In this document: piece after piece, positions 33,138 through 45,399 of the stretch
Position numbering within the stretch: position 1 is the stretch's first letter
Layout: each line of letters opens with the position of its first letter
Origin: Massospora cicadina
Lineage: Eukaryota; Entomophthoromycota; Entomophthoromycetes; Entomophthorales; Entomophthoraceae
Assembly (NCBI GenBank): GCA_022478985.1
Contig: JAKSZP010013342.1
Location: forward strand, 78,057-142,056
Reading direction: 5' to 3'
Length of the DNA: 64,000 bases
Made by a program: the position numbers and the translations under genes
The notes under the pieces: generated by a model
What the model was told of the DNA's origin: nothing
The model's input: only the letters and a program-made list of their open reading frames with translations
The model's database searches: none

Positions 33138-34143
33138 TGTATTATAAGGCGTGCTGATAATATTTAGAGTAACATGAGGCACCAGGTGAGTGAACACTTA
33201 AAACTTAGCAGATTACTTTCAGTAAAGCCATAAATATTGACAGATAGATAAGAAAATGGAAGCTGTAAATGCCAGCCAACAACGCCCTAAAGTTATAAAT
33301 CATATTTGCAATGTGTCTGGCAGGAAAAACTAAATTCACAGATAAAGTTTAAAATTTTTTAGATCATTTTTATTGAAAATTATCAAAAAGGGTAGAAAAC
33401 AGGAAAAAAGAGCAATAGCCAAACCTGTTGGGTTCTGCTGCCTTATAAGCTCAAAAATGATTTGAAAACATGAACATTTTCACTCACCGTTCTGTAATAT
33501 TTTGCAGTTTTTGATTGCACCAGGTTGGCATAAAGAAATTCTATTCTGCTGGATTAATTACAGACTGGCCAGCTGACTCACGCTAAAATTTTATCACCAA
33601 CTTCCCCTTCTACCGTGATTTTGCTTAGTAGATCAGCATTGCAACATCCAGTGGGTGACTGGGTGTGCCCACAGCTAGGCCACATATGGATGGTCCCATT
33701 GGTTGGGAATGGGTTTTTTGTGCTAATACCTATTAGGGATGGGCCCGTGCTTTTTGACAAAGAGTCATAGCAGATGGAAAGACCCAAAACTGAAACCAAT
33801 TTAATCAATTTATTTTTAGTATATCTCAATTTATTAATATAAGCAGAAATAATCTGCCAGAAGCACTTACTGGGGGGAAGGATCACTACCAACCCCTGCT
33901 GGTAGAAACCTCTAGTGGCCGCCACTTGCACACACACCCTGAATTATTTGAAAGTATTTATGAGTGGTTAATATAAAGAAAAATGACGTGAATTAAAGGA
34001 TTATTACGTCATCCTAAACTCATCTACCACATGGGCTACATCACCCAGGGTAGTGAGGGAGACAGCCACTGACTTCTTCCCCTTCTTGGTCTAAAAAATA
34101 TATTTTGCTCCTGATTCAGCCACAGCGGTTGCTTCGTAGACTT
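33138..34143 (-). repeat. E3 3' LTR
   Basis: It aligns with 38108-39182: TATTAT near the left end, gtgagtgaacac, aaattcacagataaa, the ccttataagctc block, and atctaccacatggg near the right end. At 33757-33790 it has the uninterrupted version of the site that carries a LINE tail in the other LTR. The purine-rich motif aaagggaag lies next to it on the internal side (- strand, about 34150-34160). Confidence 0.87.
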
Positions 34144-34600
34144 ATATTACACTTCCCTTTACAGGTTGGGGCACTTCGCCATAAGCTTGAGCCAGCATAG
34201 CATTATTATGTGCCTTAGGGTGTTTAATCACCAGATGGATGCAACCTACTGGGTTGTGTGGGGAGCGTCTGGATGAACTATGTGGAAGACCTCCCCCAAC
34301 TTGTGACAATTCACACAATTGCGAGCACTTACACAATTGTTCTTATATGAGGGGAAAACATATCATGCCACCAAGTACTACACCTAGAGACGCAATTGTT
34401 GAGCTTTTAAAATAGCATCCACTTCCATTTCCACCTCATCCTCAATCACCACTGTCTTAGGATCCATGAGCAGCGTTCCTTTAAATGAGCACAGCTGGGA
34501 AACATGAAAAACGGGATGCTGTTTCCAATGAGCAGGGAAAGCCATCTGAATAACCACATTACCAAGATCCTCCTCGACCATATGAGTACCTAATCATTTA
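34144..34600 (-). pseudogene. E3 integrase C-terminus and chromodomain-like remnant
   Basis: On the - strand, HWKQHPVFHVSQL (about 34490-34530) is the conserved end of Ty3/gypsy integrase (HxVFHVSxLK). It is followed by VEMEVDAILKAQQLRL (about 34384-34440), which fits the EVExILD-xR entry of a chromodomain, and then by a decayed YLVAWY-like segment (compare YLVKWKGY). Chromodomains direct integration to marked chromatin. The last part is badly broken, so the call rests on the entry motif. Confidence 0.7.
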
Positions 34601-34899
34601 CTTGAAAAATTATGCATGACACCTTCATCTATAGGAGATGCATATTGAGCATAACCAAGGAACCCACCATGATCTCATGGGCAGAAAGCTGCTTCCAATC
34701 CCTTAACTGCTTGTAATCAATGATGGCTTTAATTAGATTTTCCTGGACTAGGGATTGGGTGCTTCAAATCAGCTGCACATGGTTCATCGCCGCAGGGACC
34801 TATGGACTAAGGCACAGCCTGGTGAAAAGGTGGAGTTATATCATAATGTGGCCTAATAATGTGAAATCTCAGTAGACACGTGGGAGGCATTATAAATGA

Positions 34900-35330
34900 A
34901 AATTGTGCATGTGGAGGGTCATCCGCTTATGTATCATGTGTGGCGGATGCATAACACTAGAGATAATGCCTAAGAATCTTGTTGACCTGCTTCATTTTTT
35001 CATCAGACTGAGGATAGTATGTGATGGAACAGCATAACTTAACTTTTGAGACTTCTGATAGGACTTTTCAAAAGCATTCCAAATACTGCAGCCTCCATTC
35101 ACTTACAGTTTCCAGTGGCAACTTAAACATTGAGATGACATGCCACACAAAGTGCCGTGTGGTTTCATCAGAGGTGATAGATGAGGAGAAGGGAATAAAC
35201 AAAGTGACTATGGTAAAGCGGTCCACATAATCATGATTGCATTAAACCCATTAAAACAGAGAAAGCTCAACAATGAATTTACAGATACTAAGGTCCACGG
35301 ACCTTATCCTGATGCTGGGGATGGAGAAGT
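34900..35330 (-). pseudogene. E3 integrase core remnant
   Basis: On the - strand DRFTIVTLFIPF (about 35210) matches the DRLTKMAHFIP block of chromovirus integrase. The decayed SITYYPQSDEKMKQVNKIL segment (about 34975-35035) matches HPQTDGQTERVNR, where the catalytic Glu lies. There, DEKM replaces DGQTE-like residues. The core is shifted between frames and is inactive. Confidence 0.75.
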
Positions 35331-36029
35331 CCATTATGGCCTTAATGATCAGTTTTTGCTCATGTGCATGTTACGCAACTTGCAAAATATTCCAAAATAT
35401 CCTACGAATTCCCAGCAAGCTGTATGTCCACGTCACCTAGTCAAGGCATCTTTTATTACCTGGATGACCCATTTCTGGAGGATCAAAGCGCACCTGAATC
35501 ATCTTATCTCATAGTAAGGGTTTAACCCACACTAGGGATTCAAAAAAACTGCATACCCCCACCGAATAATGAGCCCGCTGATGCGCTGGTTGTCCCAGCT
35601 GTGCAATCAGGTCCAATCACTCCATGCAGGCCATTTGACCAACAATACCTGAGCAACTAAAGGAACGTTCAGATACATCTCACCACCAAAATTGCAGGAG
35701 GAACATTATCTATAATTTTGGCTGGTGGAATTACCATAGCTATCTCTTGACCATACTCCTGCGTCATACTTAAAGATAGGTTGTGACTAAACAAGTCTGA
35801 AAGAACATTTATATAACCTTTGACAAGTTAATATATAAAAATAAAGCTGCAGAGGGAACAATATGCCTGATCCTGGAAATGCGTCAGCTTCTGAAGTTTT
35901 CAGAATTCTATGAGGGATTTATGGTCCATCTGCATGGTCACTTCATGTTGCATGCCTTGTAGGAGGTATCACCAATGTGTAATTGACAACGTCACAGCGG
36001 CCAACTCCCTATCATAAATGTCCCAGGAC

Positions 36030-36240
36030 TGTTTAGATAAAGCGAACTTATGCGAAAAAAATGCAATGGGTAATCCAATACATCCTCTTCTGAAGCAATA
36101 CTGCACCTATGGCACCCAATGATGCGTTGAACACCATGATAAAGGGCTTATCAGGGTCAGCATGTTTGATAATGGGCGGTGCCACAAACTCTTCCTTGAT
36201 GGTGTCAAACGCCTGGTGGCATTCCGCCATCCATCAGAAC
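36030..36240 (-). pseudogene. E3 RNase H remnant
   Basis: The - strand reads CHQAFDTIKEEFVAPPIIKHADPDKPFIMVFNASLGAIGAVLLQK, in two pieces of the typical Ty3/gypsy order. The catalytic Asp of the usual TDAS block is Asn here (FNAS). The segment follows RT in the right order. Confidence 0.82.
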
Positions 36241-36399
36241 AGAAAATTCTTTCCCATCAGAGAATGCATCAGCGAGGACAACTGTGAGAGGGCAGGGAGA
36301 ATTCCTTCAAAAAGATGATGATGACTAGGAATTTCTATAACTGTTTTGGGTGGTAGGGGTGGGCCACAAGAGAATAGCCTCAAGTTCTCTGAGAGGAAT

Positions 36400-36830
36400 T
36401 GCATACCCATCTTTCAGGACCAAGTTGCTTAGGAAGGTAACCACATCCTTGAAAAACTTGCACCTAGAGAGTTACTCATAGAGTTCAGCCTTGTTCAACG
36501 CAGCCAACCCTGCCTCCAGGTCCTTCTCATGCTACTCAAGAGTTGAGAAATGCATGAGGACACTGTCAATATATGCAACTGAACAAAAGAATCAAAGGTC
36601 ACCCACACATTGTTGATCATCTGCTGGAATGTGGCTGGGGCGTTTTTCAAGCTGAGTGGCAATAAACTGAAGTGCATTGTTCCTCTCCTGATAAAATTTC
36701 CACAAGCCACTTTTGACCTTCTGCCACCTAAGTATGATTTAATGCTTTCATTAGATTGTGCTTTAAAAACAACCGATTTTTGCAATCGCCTGGCTAATCA
36801 TCTTCTCAAGAGGAAGGGGTAAGGATAGTG
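36400..36830 (-). pseudogene. pol: E3 reverse transcriptase remnant
   Basis: SLKNAPATFQQMINNVW (about 36600-36660, - strand) is the signature between RT palm motifs. The following YxDD box is in another frame and reads YIDS (about 36560-36575), with the second catalytic Asp changed to Ser. FKDVVTFLSNLVLKDGYAI further on fits the FLGHxI..GI block. Several frame changes are present. Confidence 0.82.
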
Positions 36831-37320
36831 ATTGGTATGCTATTAAGATGCTTATAGACCATACAGGGTTCAAGGTGCCATTGGTTATCTGATAATACAC
36901 TATAGGATAAGTGATTAGCGAGGTGGCCTTAAACACCCAGCCCTTTGTAAGAATGTCATTTAATCACACCTCCAGGGCCTTGTCTTCCTGTTTGGTTTTA
37001 GGGTATAGGGGCAGTTGATGTTGATTACATTTACCATCAAGTGGAAGTCTAGCTCATGCTTGGAATGGCAAGGAAGATGGTTGGTTTTTTTCTCAATCTA
37101 AAATATCCTGAAACCAGGATAAGTTAGGGGGAAATCCGTGAATATCATTTAAGGGACGTATTGAAGAAATTGACCTTACTGCACCCACTGAAGAGAAAGT
37201 ATTATAAACAGAATCTCAATCCCATGTGGAAATTCTCAAATGACAAAGTTTTGAGAACCATTTAAATAAAAACTGTTGCCGCCACCACCAAACAACCCCA
37301 ACAATTGGGGAATAAATTTG

Positions 37321-37560
37321 TCACCACAGTAAACTGATTGCAGAACTAAAACCCGTGTACCAAAAATGGTACCAGGCGCCGCACTGGGTGCAAGTCATCA
37401 AAGCTGACGACATAATTAAAACTGAGGACCCTACATCTAAATTGAGAACCAACCCCTGATTAACCTGCAAACTCATAAAGTTCTTATAGGCTCCTGTGTC
37501 AATAAGAGCCTCAATGGAGGCCACATGAGCTCCCAACTGGATCTTGACTTGAAATAGAAT
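37321..37560 (-). pseudogene. E3 aspartic protease remnant
   Basis: The - strand has ASIEALIDTGAYKNFMS (about 37470-37520), a clear retropepsin loop with Asp-Thr-Gly-Ala. The region between this and the 5' LTR (37560-38107) should hold gag, but I see only short decayed pieces and no clear capsid motif. Confidence 0.78.
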
Positions 37561-38107
37561 TTAATACTGATCTTGTTTCTTAGTCAAGATGCAAGGCACA
37601 CTTGGAAGAGAAATGATGTCCACTGAACCATCTAATGGACTATCCGCGGGAACAGAGGGAGGTTCTGCCACTGTCTGAACATATTTTAAACTCCACCACT
37701 TCTACCAGGGACAACCGGGGCACCAGTTGATTCATGTACATCTGCTCCCCAAAATGGCAGCATCAAACATGAGCATACAAACATCAAAAACCAAGAAGTT
37801 AGATAAGGGCAGATCCACTGCTGCATGAAAAGACCATATGATCACGCTTTCCACCCAATCCTTACCGCCTCCTCAAGGAAAAGGGAAAACCCAAGGTCTT
37901 CCTCCACTTGACCCAGGGATAAGCCCTACTGGAATCTGGGTCAAGGAAGATGTTTGGTTCCCAGAATAGATGATGCAATCTGCTGAACGGGCCCACCTCT
38001 CAGCATACACCACCCTAACTAATAGTCATACCTTCCATTCATATAGCCAGTCCCTTGCAGCACCCCACTCATAGGGCATGATGGAGAAGGATGAAAATGT
38101 AGGTCAC

Positions 38108-39182
38108 TCTATTATGTCATGGAGCGTGTTGATAATAATTAGACGGGCCTGATTATCTGGGTGAGTGAACACCCAAAAACCCAGCCAGAATACCTTCAAT
38201 ACAGCCTTCTATATTGATGAATGGATAAGAAAAGTACAGCCTAAAGCACCACCAACAACCCCCAAAGCGAAATTCATAGGTGTAATGTGTTTAGTAGAAG
38301 GTTAAATTCACAGATAAAAGTTGAATCACTTTTGAAGATTGTTTTTATTGGAATCTTTCAAAAGGGTAGAAAATAGTAAAAATGGGGCAACAGCGGAACC
38401 TGTTTGGTTCTTCTGCCTTATAAGCTCATACAAAAATTTGGGACCTGAACAATTGCACTCGCTGATGGTAATAATTTTGCTATTTTTAATTGTGCTGGAT
38501 GAACATCTTATAAATTCTATTTTCCCAGATTGAACTGGCCTGTCCAGCTGACTCAAACTTAAACTTTTCCACTAATTTTCCCCTTCAAATGTGGTTTTGC
38601 TTAATAGATCAGTGTCACTTTTCTGGCAGGAGAATGAGTGCGCCCACAGACAGACCACATATGGTTGGTCCCACTGGGTCAGGAAAGGGTTGTTGCACCC
38701 ACACTTATCAGAGACAGACTTACAATTTTTGATGACAAAGAGCCACAGTGGAAGATCGGTGTATCCCCCCTTTAGGTTGGGACCTCCTAGTGCTAAAAAA
38801 AAGCCACAGTGGATGGGAATTTCCTTGTCTAAAACAAATTGATTTAATTTATTTTTGGCAGATTTCAATTAAATATTGATAGAACTTTAACTGCCTGAAA
38901 CCAATCGCCAGGGGAAAGGATCACTAACAATCCTTTTTGGCAGAAACCTCTGGTTGCCGCCACTTCTCCATACACCCTGGATTCTTTATAATAACTTATG
39001 GGTGGTTGTCATAGGGTAAAACGACGCGACCTTCAAGGGGCACGCCATTACTACTTCTTTATCTACCACATGGGGTAAATCACCCAGTGTGATGAGAGGG
39101 ACAGATTCCAGATTCTTCCCCTTTATTGGTCCAAAATGGAAATTCTCCCAATTCAGATGCAGAGGTTATCCATCCAGACAAA
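38108..39182 (-). repeat. E3 5' LTR
   Basis: It is the partner of 33138-34143 and is longer because of a 50-bp LINE-tail insertion with an 11-bp duplication (38741-38812). The outer end reads TTGTCTGG on the - strand. Confidence 0.87.
38741..38812 (+). mobile_element. LINE 3' tail micro-insertion with 11-bp TSD
   Basis: The 11-mer agccacagtgg stands at 38741-38751 and 38802-38812. Between are 50 bases ending gggacctcctagtgcta plus A run. The equivalent place in the other E3 LTR (about 33757-33790) has no insert, so the empty site is visible inside the window. The tail matches the longer copy at 48900-48942 (ccccctttt-gggttgggcacc). Confidence 0.85.
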
Positions 39183-39694
39183 CACTCTGGAGGTCTATGA
39201 GCTGCTAAAGCAAATGATGGCCCTTATACAAATTGATAATGGACTTCTATATAAAAAATATGTTTTTCCTGGCTCCTATATGTACATCCATCAGCCATAA
39301 CTATGACCATTATGAAACACATGCAACTGTAAGTCATAATGCTGCATAAATTCCCTTCAGTGGCTCAAGGATTAATGCTTCTGGGAGGACATGTTTGATT
39401 TCATTCACAATGTCCTAAAACATGTCTTCTATGTGCTAAGGAAGGGCCTATAATCCCCTAATTTTTAACAGCAATTCATCAGAATAATTTTCCCCTTGGC
39501 AATATCAGTATAGATATTATTGGACCACTACTTACAGCTTTTATAGATACCACTATATTATAATTGCCATAGACCATTCAACAAAGTGGTATGAAGCTAT
39601 CTCTATGGTTTCCACTATTATTAAAGCTACTACCTCAAATCTTCTCAAACACATTTTCATCAGGCATGGTATCCTAAAAGTTCTGCTCTCTGAC
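39183..39694 (+). pseudogene. E4 integrase zinc finger and core start
   Basis: EVYELLKQMMALIQIDNGLL (from about 39191) and YKKYVFPGS are the entry to the integrase zinc domain (cf. DGLLYRKGRIYVP). His and Cys pairs follow in decayed form up to about 39450. The core then has IDIIGPL (about 39510) and, in another frame, YIIIAIDHSTKWYEAI (about 39555-39600), the first Asp region, continuing to the SDxG block at 39690. There the code stops at the E8 target site and resumes at 49463. Confidence 0.83.
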
Positions 39695-41724
39695 TGTTAG
39701 GATATCAGCTCAAAATTAAATATTTGAGTAAATCTGATGTAAGGATTTTGAACCTGGTCTAAAGATGTGTAAAGGGGAGCTAGTGGCAACTCAACTTCCT
39801 CCTCTGGAGCGAACACCAAAATTAAACACTGATGCTTTGTCTTTTTTTGATTATAGCTCGCTTCAGCTCACTAGGTTTCTTGCACAGGTTCTTTATACTT
39901 TTAATCAGTATTCATTAATAAAAATCTAATAAAATATTTGGGTTATTGATACTAGTATGAAGACAAGTATCCATTTGAGCGTTTCATAACAAAACTATCT
40001 CTCCTACTAAGGGTTCTCCTTGGTACAATACAATCATCCTTTATCCCAATTGGTGAAGGTACTAATAAACTCTCCAGATAACAAAAAGATTCCTCACCCT
40101 TCAACTATTCTTCTAAAGTTGGCAACTTCTGGATAACAACAGAAATCAAACTACTGGCAGCAGGTTCAGAGGTTCTAAGTGAACTTCTACTCCTAAAGAC
40201 ATGACTCCTAATTTCAGCTTAGAGCTCCTCTCAAAGACTTGATCAGCAATTATAGTTCAGTAGCCTTCTTAGTTATTGATCTATCCCTTAATCACTCTTG
40301 ACGCAGGAGCCGTGGAGAACTTGATAGTGTTATTTAGCTCAGGGATATCTAGTTCCTCTACTATGAATCCAAAGTTTCTAAAAAATACAACAAATTTATA
40401 ATAAGCGAGATATCATTATCTACAAGAATCTTATTCTGATTTATTAAAATAATTAACACTGGGATATTAAGGTGATTTGGCACCCAACTCTTCTGTTGGC
40501 GCCCCGTTTGGAAAAGCAGCCATCGCCATTAATTTAAACTATAACAAATCGCTTCAACAATAAAAGAGGCTTTCACTCATTTATCTACCTAGTCAGGATC
40601 AACTGCCAACTAGATAAATATTATCTATGGGTTGGATTTGGAATTAACATTTCGCAACGCTTTCATCCAACCCCAGTAGAGTAATCCTATTAATCTACAA
40701 CAATCTTAGATAATGGGACTCTTTACCCACTATCAGCAGGTCATAGTGCCTAAAAGGTAAACCATCAGTTGCTGACACAAAAAACGTTGTCAATGCCCAG
40801 CAACTACTCAATATACCTTTAATCAATAGGCGACAAACATTGATCAATTTTACAAGTAATTTTATCAGTATGAAAATTGACAGACTAATTGCTTGTTTAT
40901 AGTCAGGGATATCCCCAATAAAAGACTAGCAATCTGGCAGATCAAAAACCTGAAGGAATACTTAATTCTTGTTAAAACTAATTTGCTAAACAATAGTTAT
41001 AATATATAATGGTAACTCCCACATCCACTAGCGGAATTCATCCCTGAGTGGATATGCATATTTCATATATTGGATCATTTGGGATTATATGGTCATATTT
41101 AAAATTCTAGTATTGGAATATCCACAATTAACTTTATCTAAGCCTCCCAATATCAAGGTCCAAACCTTTTTATAAAAAGGCAATCAAATACTGTATAACA
41201 GAAGTAACCAGATTGCAGAATCCTCAAAATTCTACAATAGGTATAGATCTTGGCTTAAATGCATTTGGTAGTTTCTTTAAAATACTGGCACTTGATTTCT
41301 TTTGATAATGTTCAGAATAGTTATTAATATTTTGAATGAAATATCTGTTCTAAAACTATTGGTATTTATCCCAAAAAATCTGAATGTTACAATTACTGGC
41401 AACTAAAGCCAAGGATAATATATCATCTAATTGTTATCATCTAACTTAAAATTTAAATTTATGTTATCAGTAACCAAAGTTGAGAGTTTTCACTAATCTA
41501 GTCATATAATCGCTATCTATTGCTTAGTAACTATCTGCTTATATACTTTATTATTATCTACCCTCTGCATATCCTAAATCCTCTCTCTGACATCAAATAT
41601 AGCATCTAGCACTATAAAGAGTGTGAGGCTGTATTCTAATAAAACATCATTTCCTCAAATCAATAATCTTTTTAAGTACCTTTTTTGGCTTTTTACTATT
41701 CAACTAGTGTAGATATTTTCTGTA

Positions 41725-42213
41725 TGTTACAACTTTGGCAATATATCAAAGATACGCTCAAGGGGTTGCACAGGGTCAATCCCACTGAGCAACGGCGGAT
41801 TATATGGAGATCGTTGGCCCCAAGATAATTTAAAAAAAATAATAAAACTTGAAGCTATTGCTTCTGGTACAACACTTTATTTTCATCTATTATATATCAC
41901 GCAGCTCCTACTGCTAACTCTCTTCTTTTTAATAAAAAACCACCACATTCCTTTTTCCCTTCACATTCATATCTTAGTCATTTCTGGTCAGTTTTGACCT
42001 TTTCTCTTGGTTACTCCATACTCGCTACTTTTTCAGGTTTTTGTATCATCATTGAATCTTTTGCAGAATTCCTCCTATCCGCTGAGGTCAGCTTTGCTCA
42101 TTGACAACTCAGATTATTCAATAATACTTATATTTGCCTAATCACAACGGTTAACTAATTATCCGCTGGTGGTTATATTAAATTATTGTTTTGTCATATA
42201 AAATTTATTGACA
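41725..42213 (-). repeat. E2 3' LTR
   Basis: It aligns with 48576-49326. Shared blocks are aactttggc, gggtcaatcccactgag, the ttttcatctattatatatc segment, cacgcagctcc and acctaatcacaacggttaa-like sequence near the right end, with terminus ttgaca. It is shorter than its partner because it lacks the 48703-48942 insertion. Confidence 0.9.
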
Positions 42214-43440
42214 TTAACCCCTCTTTGACTGGTTGATAAGCTATAAGCTGTTCTTTAATCATCATGATGCAGCCCACCATGCAACAACAAAAACACACGC
42301 TTGAGACTTCAACCTTTTCTTTCATTTATGGCTCAACGCAGATCTGACTGACCCATACCACATACCACTCTCCCAGTTTCCCCTTTCTCTGGGCGATGAA
42401 TTAGGGAATGAAATGGATGCTGTGACCTTCTGGAACAGAAGGAGATCCCTCTCAAATTTGTTGGCCATTTGTCTTCGTTGTGCGCCCCATTTGGGGACAT
42501 AGTGACCCAGTTATGCTGGGGAGGGGAGAAGAGCTGAGGCCCTTCATCTAACGATGTGGCTCAGCTCCTGGCAGAATGCTTCATCTGTCTAGTGCTCCCA
42601 CCTCCCACCAAGCCTCATCCCACGGCATTGTCAGTCCAACTTATGCTGTTCTTAGTTTGGTAGGTGGTAGCCAGTTGGTCAGGTTCCTTCCCCTGTGCTC
42701 TAACCCACTTCCAGTCCCTAGGGATGCACTTCAAAATGACCATTTGAATCGAATGTGATATTAGGTCGCCACAGTGTTTGCCACCCCTAGTGCCAATGAC
42801 CCATCCCAATACCTCCCTGTCATGGCACTCCTTGACAACATGAATTTTTTATTCATCACACGGGTGAATTAGGGTCAGGGATGGAGTGGCGCCAGGTGGC
42901 TTTTGAGTAGGCCCAGTGAGAGTTTTTTACACCAGTTGCTCCTTTCTCAGCTGCTTATCCTAGCATGGAGGAATTTCTTATGGATTGCCTGGCACTGGGC
43001 GCGACCTTTTCCCCTGAGATGGGACTCAACTTCTTGTGCGCCAGCCCCTATGACTCTAACCACCTCTTCTCAAATACTCATTGATCTCCTATGACCATCA
43101 TCACATGTGGTTGCGGCTTTGCTCCTAGTGGGGCAAGAGTTGGTTTGGCTTGATCATCTGGCTAAGATATTGCCACCTCGCCTTTTACCCTGGTTCCCAA
43201 GTCTATCATCCTCCTCCAGTTTCACCACTATGTCCTTCCCTTAATTTGCTGGCGTGACAGCCCCAGAGAAGATACCAACTCCCTCTCCCCCAACATGGCG
43301 GCCTCCACCCCCAACACCAACCTGAGAAGGGTCCAATAAATCTGCGCCACCCCTGAAGTGGCAAAAGAAGCAACGTGGGTCCCGCAGAGCAAGGCACAAG
43401 AATCACCACAAGAAATCAAGAAAGGGCGGGGAGACAAAAT
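42214..43440 (-). other. GC-rich extra segment of E2 between integrase and 3' LTR
   Basis: In E1 and E4 the integrase C-terminus runs directly into the purine tract. Here 1.2 kb intervene, clearly richer in G+C than the rest of E2. Open segments exist on both strands (for example 43409-43206 on -, 42903-43094 on +) but none shows a domain that I know. No target duplication or A-tail that would mark a later insertion is visible. It may be a third ORF (env position) or captured DNA. Confidence 0.4.
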
Positions 43441-43479
43441 TTAGCTTAGCGGAAGAACCCAAGCAATGAAACCAATAAA

Positions 43480-44810
43480 ATTAGCTTATATACCTCATAC
43501 AATGATCTTTTTTCCTGGATAAGTCTCTATTGAGGTTATATGCCTAAAGGAACTTTGCGTGCACTCAGTTAATAATACAACTGTTTACAGGGTCCTTGAT
43601 AGTATAAACATCAACACCTGTTTTTTCTATTATCACAAAAGGGCCAGTCCAGATATTAGCTAGCTTATGCTTCCGCCCAAACCCATGCTGATCGTGGAAT
43701 AGAACAAAATCTCCATTCTTGAACTGCACTAGCCTGCTACGCCATACCTGATTAGCAGTCTAATTTTTAATTTTCTTGGATAATCTGAACAAGTACACTT
43801 TGGTTTGTAATTCAATCAATAAATTTGTTAAAGTTGTCAAGCGGCGTTGAGGATCCATTCCACTGGTATCTTTTATGCAGGCATAGAGCAGTGCAGGTAG
43901 ATCGGAGTGCCATACATATAGTAACTGGAGAGGGCTCTTCTCTGTTGCTAAGTGGTAGCTAATATTGTAGGCGAACACATTGGTGGAAAGGAGGGTACTT
44001 CAATCAGAGGGTCTATCTGTAAACAACTTCTATAAATGTTCACAGTGTTCCATTAACCCGTTCAACCATTCCGTTGGATTCAGGGTGATTAGGTGTTGTT
44101 ACAACCTCAAGGATGACATTCATTTCGTTGATATTGGGTAGGATGTGAGAGGTAAAATTAGTTTTATTGTCAGTAAGTATAAATTTGAGGGCAGCCATGA
44201 TGTCGAATTAAACATTACATCACAAACTTAGCCACAGTATCCGCCCCAGATCTTGTATTTCACATACCTCAACCCACCTGGTCAAATGGTCAATTGCCAC
44301 CAAGATATACTTAGTTAAATTAGCTCCTATCAGCAAAGGCTGAATGATATCAATGGCTACCATGTGCTAAGAAAAATAAGATTACACTAGCTGGTAAGAA
44401 GTCTTCTGGCAAATGGCTTCTCCACTTGGCAATGGTGGCAGCAGTAAATGGTTTCTAGCACATCAAAGTTCATGATTTCCCAATAGTATTTAATCAGTAA
44501 GAATTTCAATGTCTTACGTAATCCTCTATGACCATTGCCTCATGTGCACTCAAAATAATGTCCAGACAAGCAGAGGGTATTGGGAAACATAGCATATTGT
44601 TACCAATATGCTTATATAACTCCCCGTTTTTCCATATAATATTGGCCATCATCCCATCTACCGCCTGAATAATTTGTAGTTGTTCATCTGAATATTGATT
44701 ACTGACCATTTTTTCATATATCAAGTAGCACAAATTTACCGTTACCACAATTGTTGGTAACTGAGATAAGATGCAGCATTTTGATGCTTTGCGCCAGGAC
44801 AATGCAGTAT
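43480..44810 (-). pseudogene. E2 integrase remnant
   Basis: From the - strand: IIQAVDGMMANIIWKNGELYKHIGNN (about 44600-44690) is the zinc-domain entry. AHEAMVIEDYVRH follows, then a much-broken core. FAYNISYHLATEKSPLQLLYVWHSDLPALL (about 43870-43978) matches the core end of E1 (FMAYRISYH…FHVLYGREPRIPALL). VQFKNGDFVLFHDQ, ANIWTGPFVIIEK and INWVHAKFL (about 43560-43735) are the C-terminal domain. The catalytic residues are not all traceable. Confidence 0.82.
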
Positions 44811-45115
44811 TTCGAAATTATAAGCCTGATTCTTTAGGGACCATATAGCAAGGTGCCATTTGGGCTCAAGAAGGTTCTGTAACAAATTCAATGACGCATG
44901 ATCTGTCACCACCTTAAATTTTACTCCATGTAGGTAGACTCAGAACTGTTTGTAGGGATAAATCACAGCGAGCCACTCCTGCTCAGTCATGGTATAATTC
45001 CGTTTGTGGCAGTTCAAGATAATACTACAATATGCAATGAGGTGCTCCATGCCATCATCATCATCCTTCTGAGATAATATCGCCCCTATGGCGGAAAGAG
45101 ACATGTCTTTTTACA
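44770..45115 (-). pseudogene. E2 RNase H remnant
   Basis: In one - strand frame with few breaks: SAIGAILSQKDDDDGM, HLIAYCS, RNYTMTEQEWLAVIYPYKQF and VVTDHASLNLLQNLLEPKW. These match the Ty3/gypsy RNase H blocks in order. The segment lies directly between RT and integrase, as expected. Confidence 0.85.
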
Positions 45116-45399
45116 ATAAATTACATCTTGAAATTAGGGTATTTTAAGGCTGGCACACTAGCCAATACGTTCCATAAAACATCAAAAGCGTTTTGACAAT
45201 TCTCAGTTCATTCAGAGGTGGCGTTCTTCTTTAATAACTCAAAGAGGGGAGACCCAATACAGCTGAAGTTAGGGCTGAATTGGCAGTAGTACCTAACCAT
45301 CCCTAATAACGCCTGGATATCCCTCTTGTTGCCTGTCTGGGTCATCTTTTGTATAGCTTCAACCTTTGCCAGCTGAGGACTAAGCCCTTTTTAGTCTAC

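Larger units (their letters stand above)
33138..39182 (-). mobile_element. E3, chromodomain-type Ty3/gypsy element inserted in E4
   Basis: LTR-like direct repeats of about 1.0 kb bound a - strand element with protease, RT, RNase H, integrase and a chromodomain-like C-terminus. The target duplication is gactc (33133-33137) and cactc (39183-39187). The E4 frame runs straight on from one flank to the other when the insert and one copy are removed. All domains carry stops or frameshifts. The chromodomain-like tail points to the chromovirus branch, unlike E1, E2 and E4. Confidence 0.9.

Noticed and set aside
33578..33937. Open frames inside the E3 LTRs (also 38572-38868, -)
   Set aside because: The two LTRs carry related open frames because they are repeats. 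No domain is visible, and coding capacity in these LTRs is unlikely.
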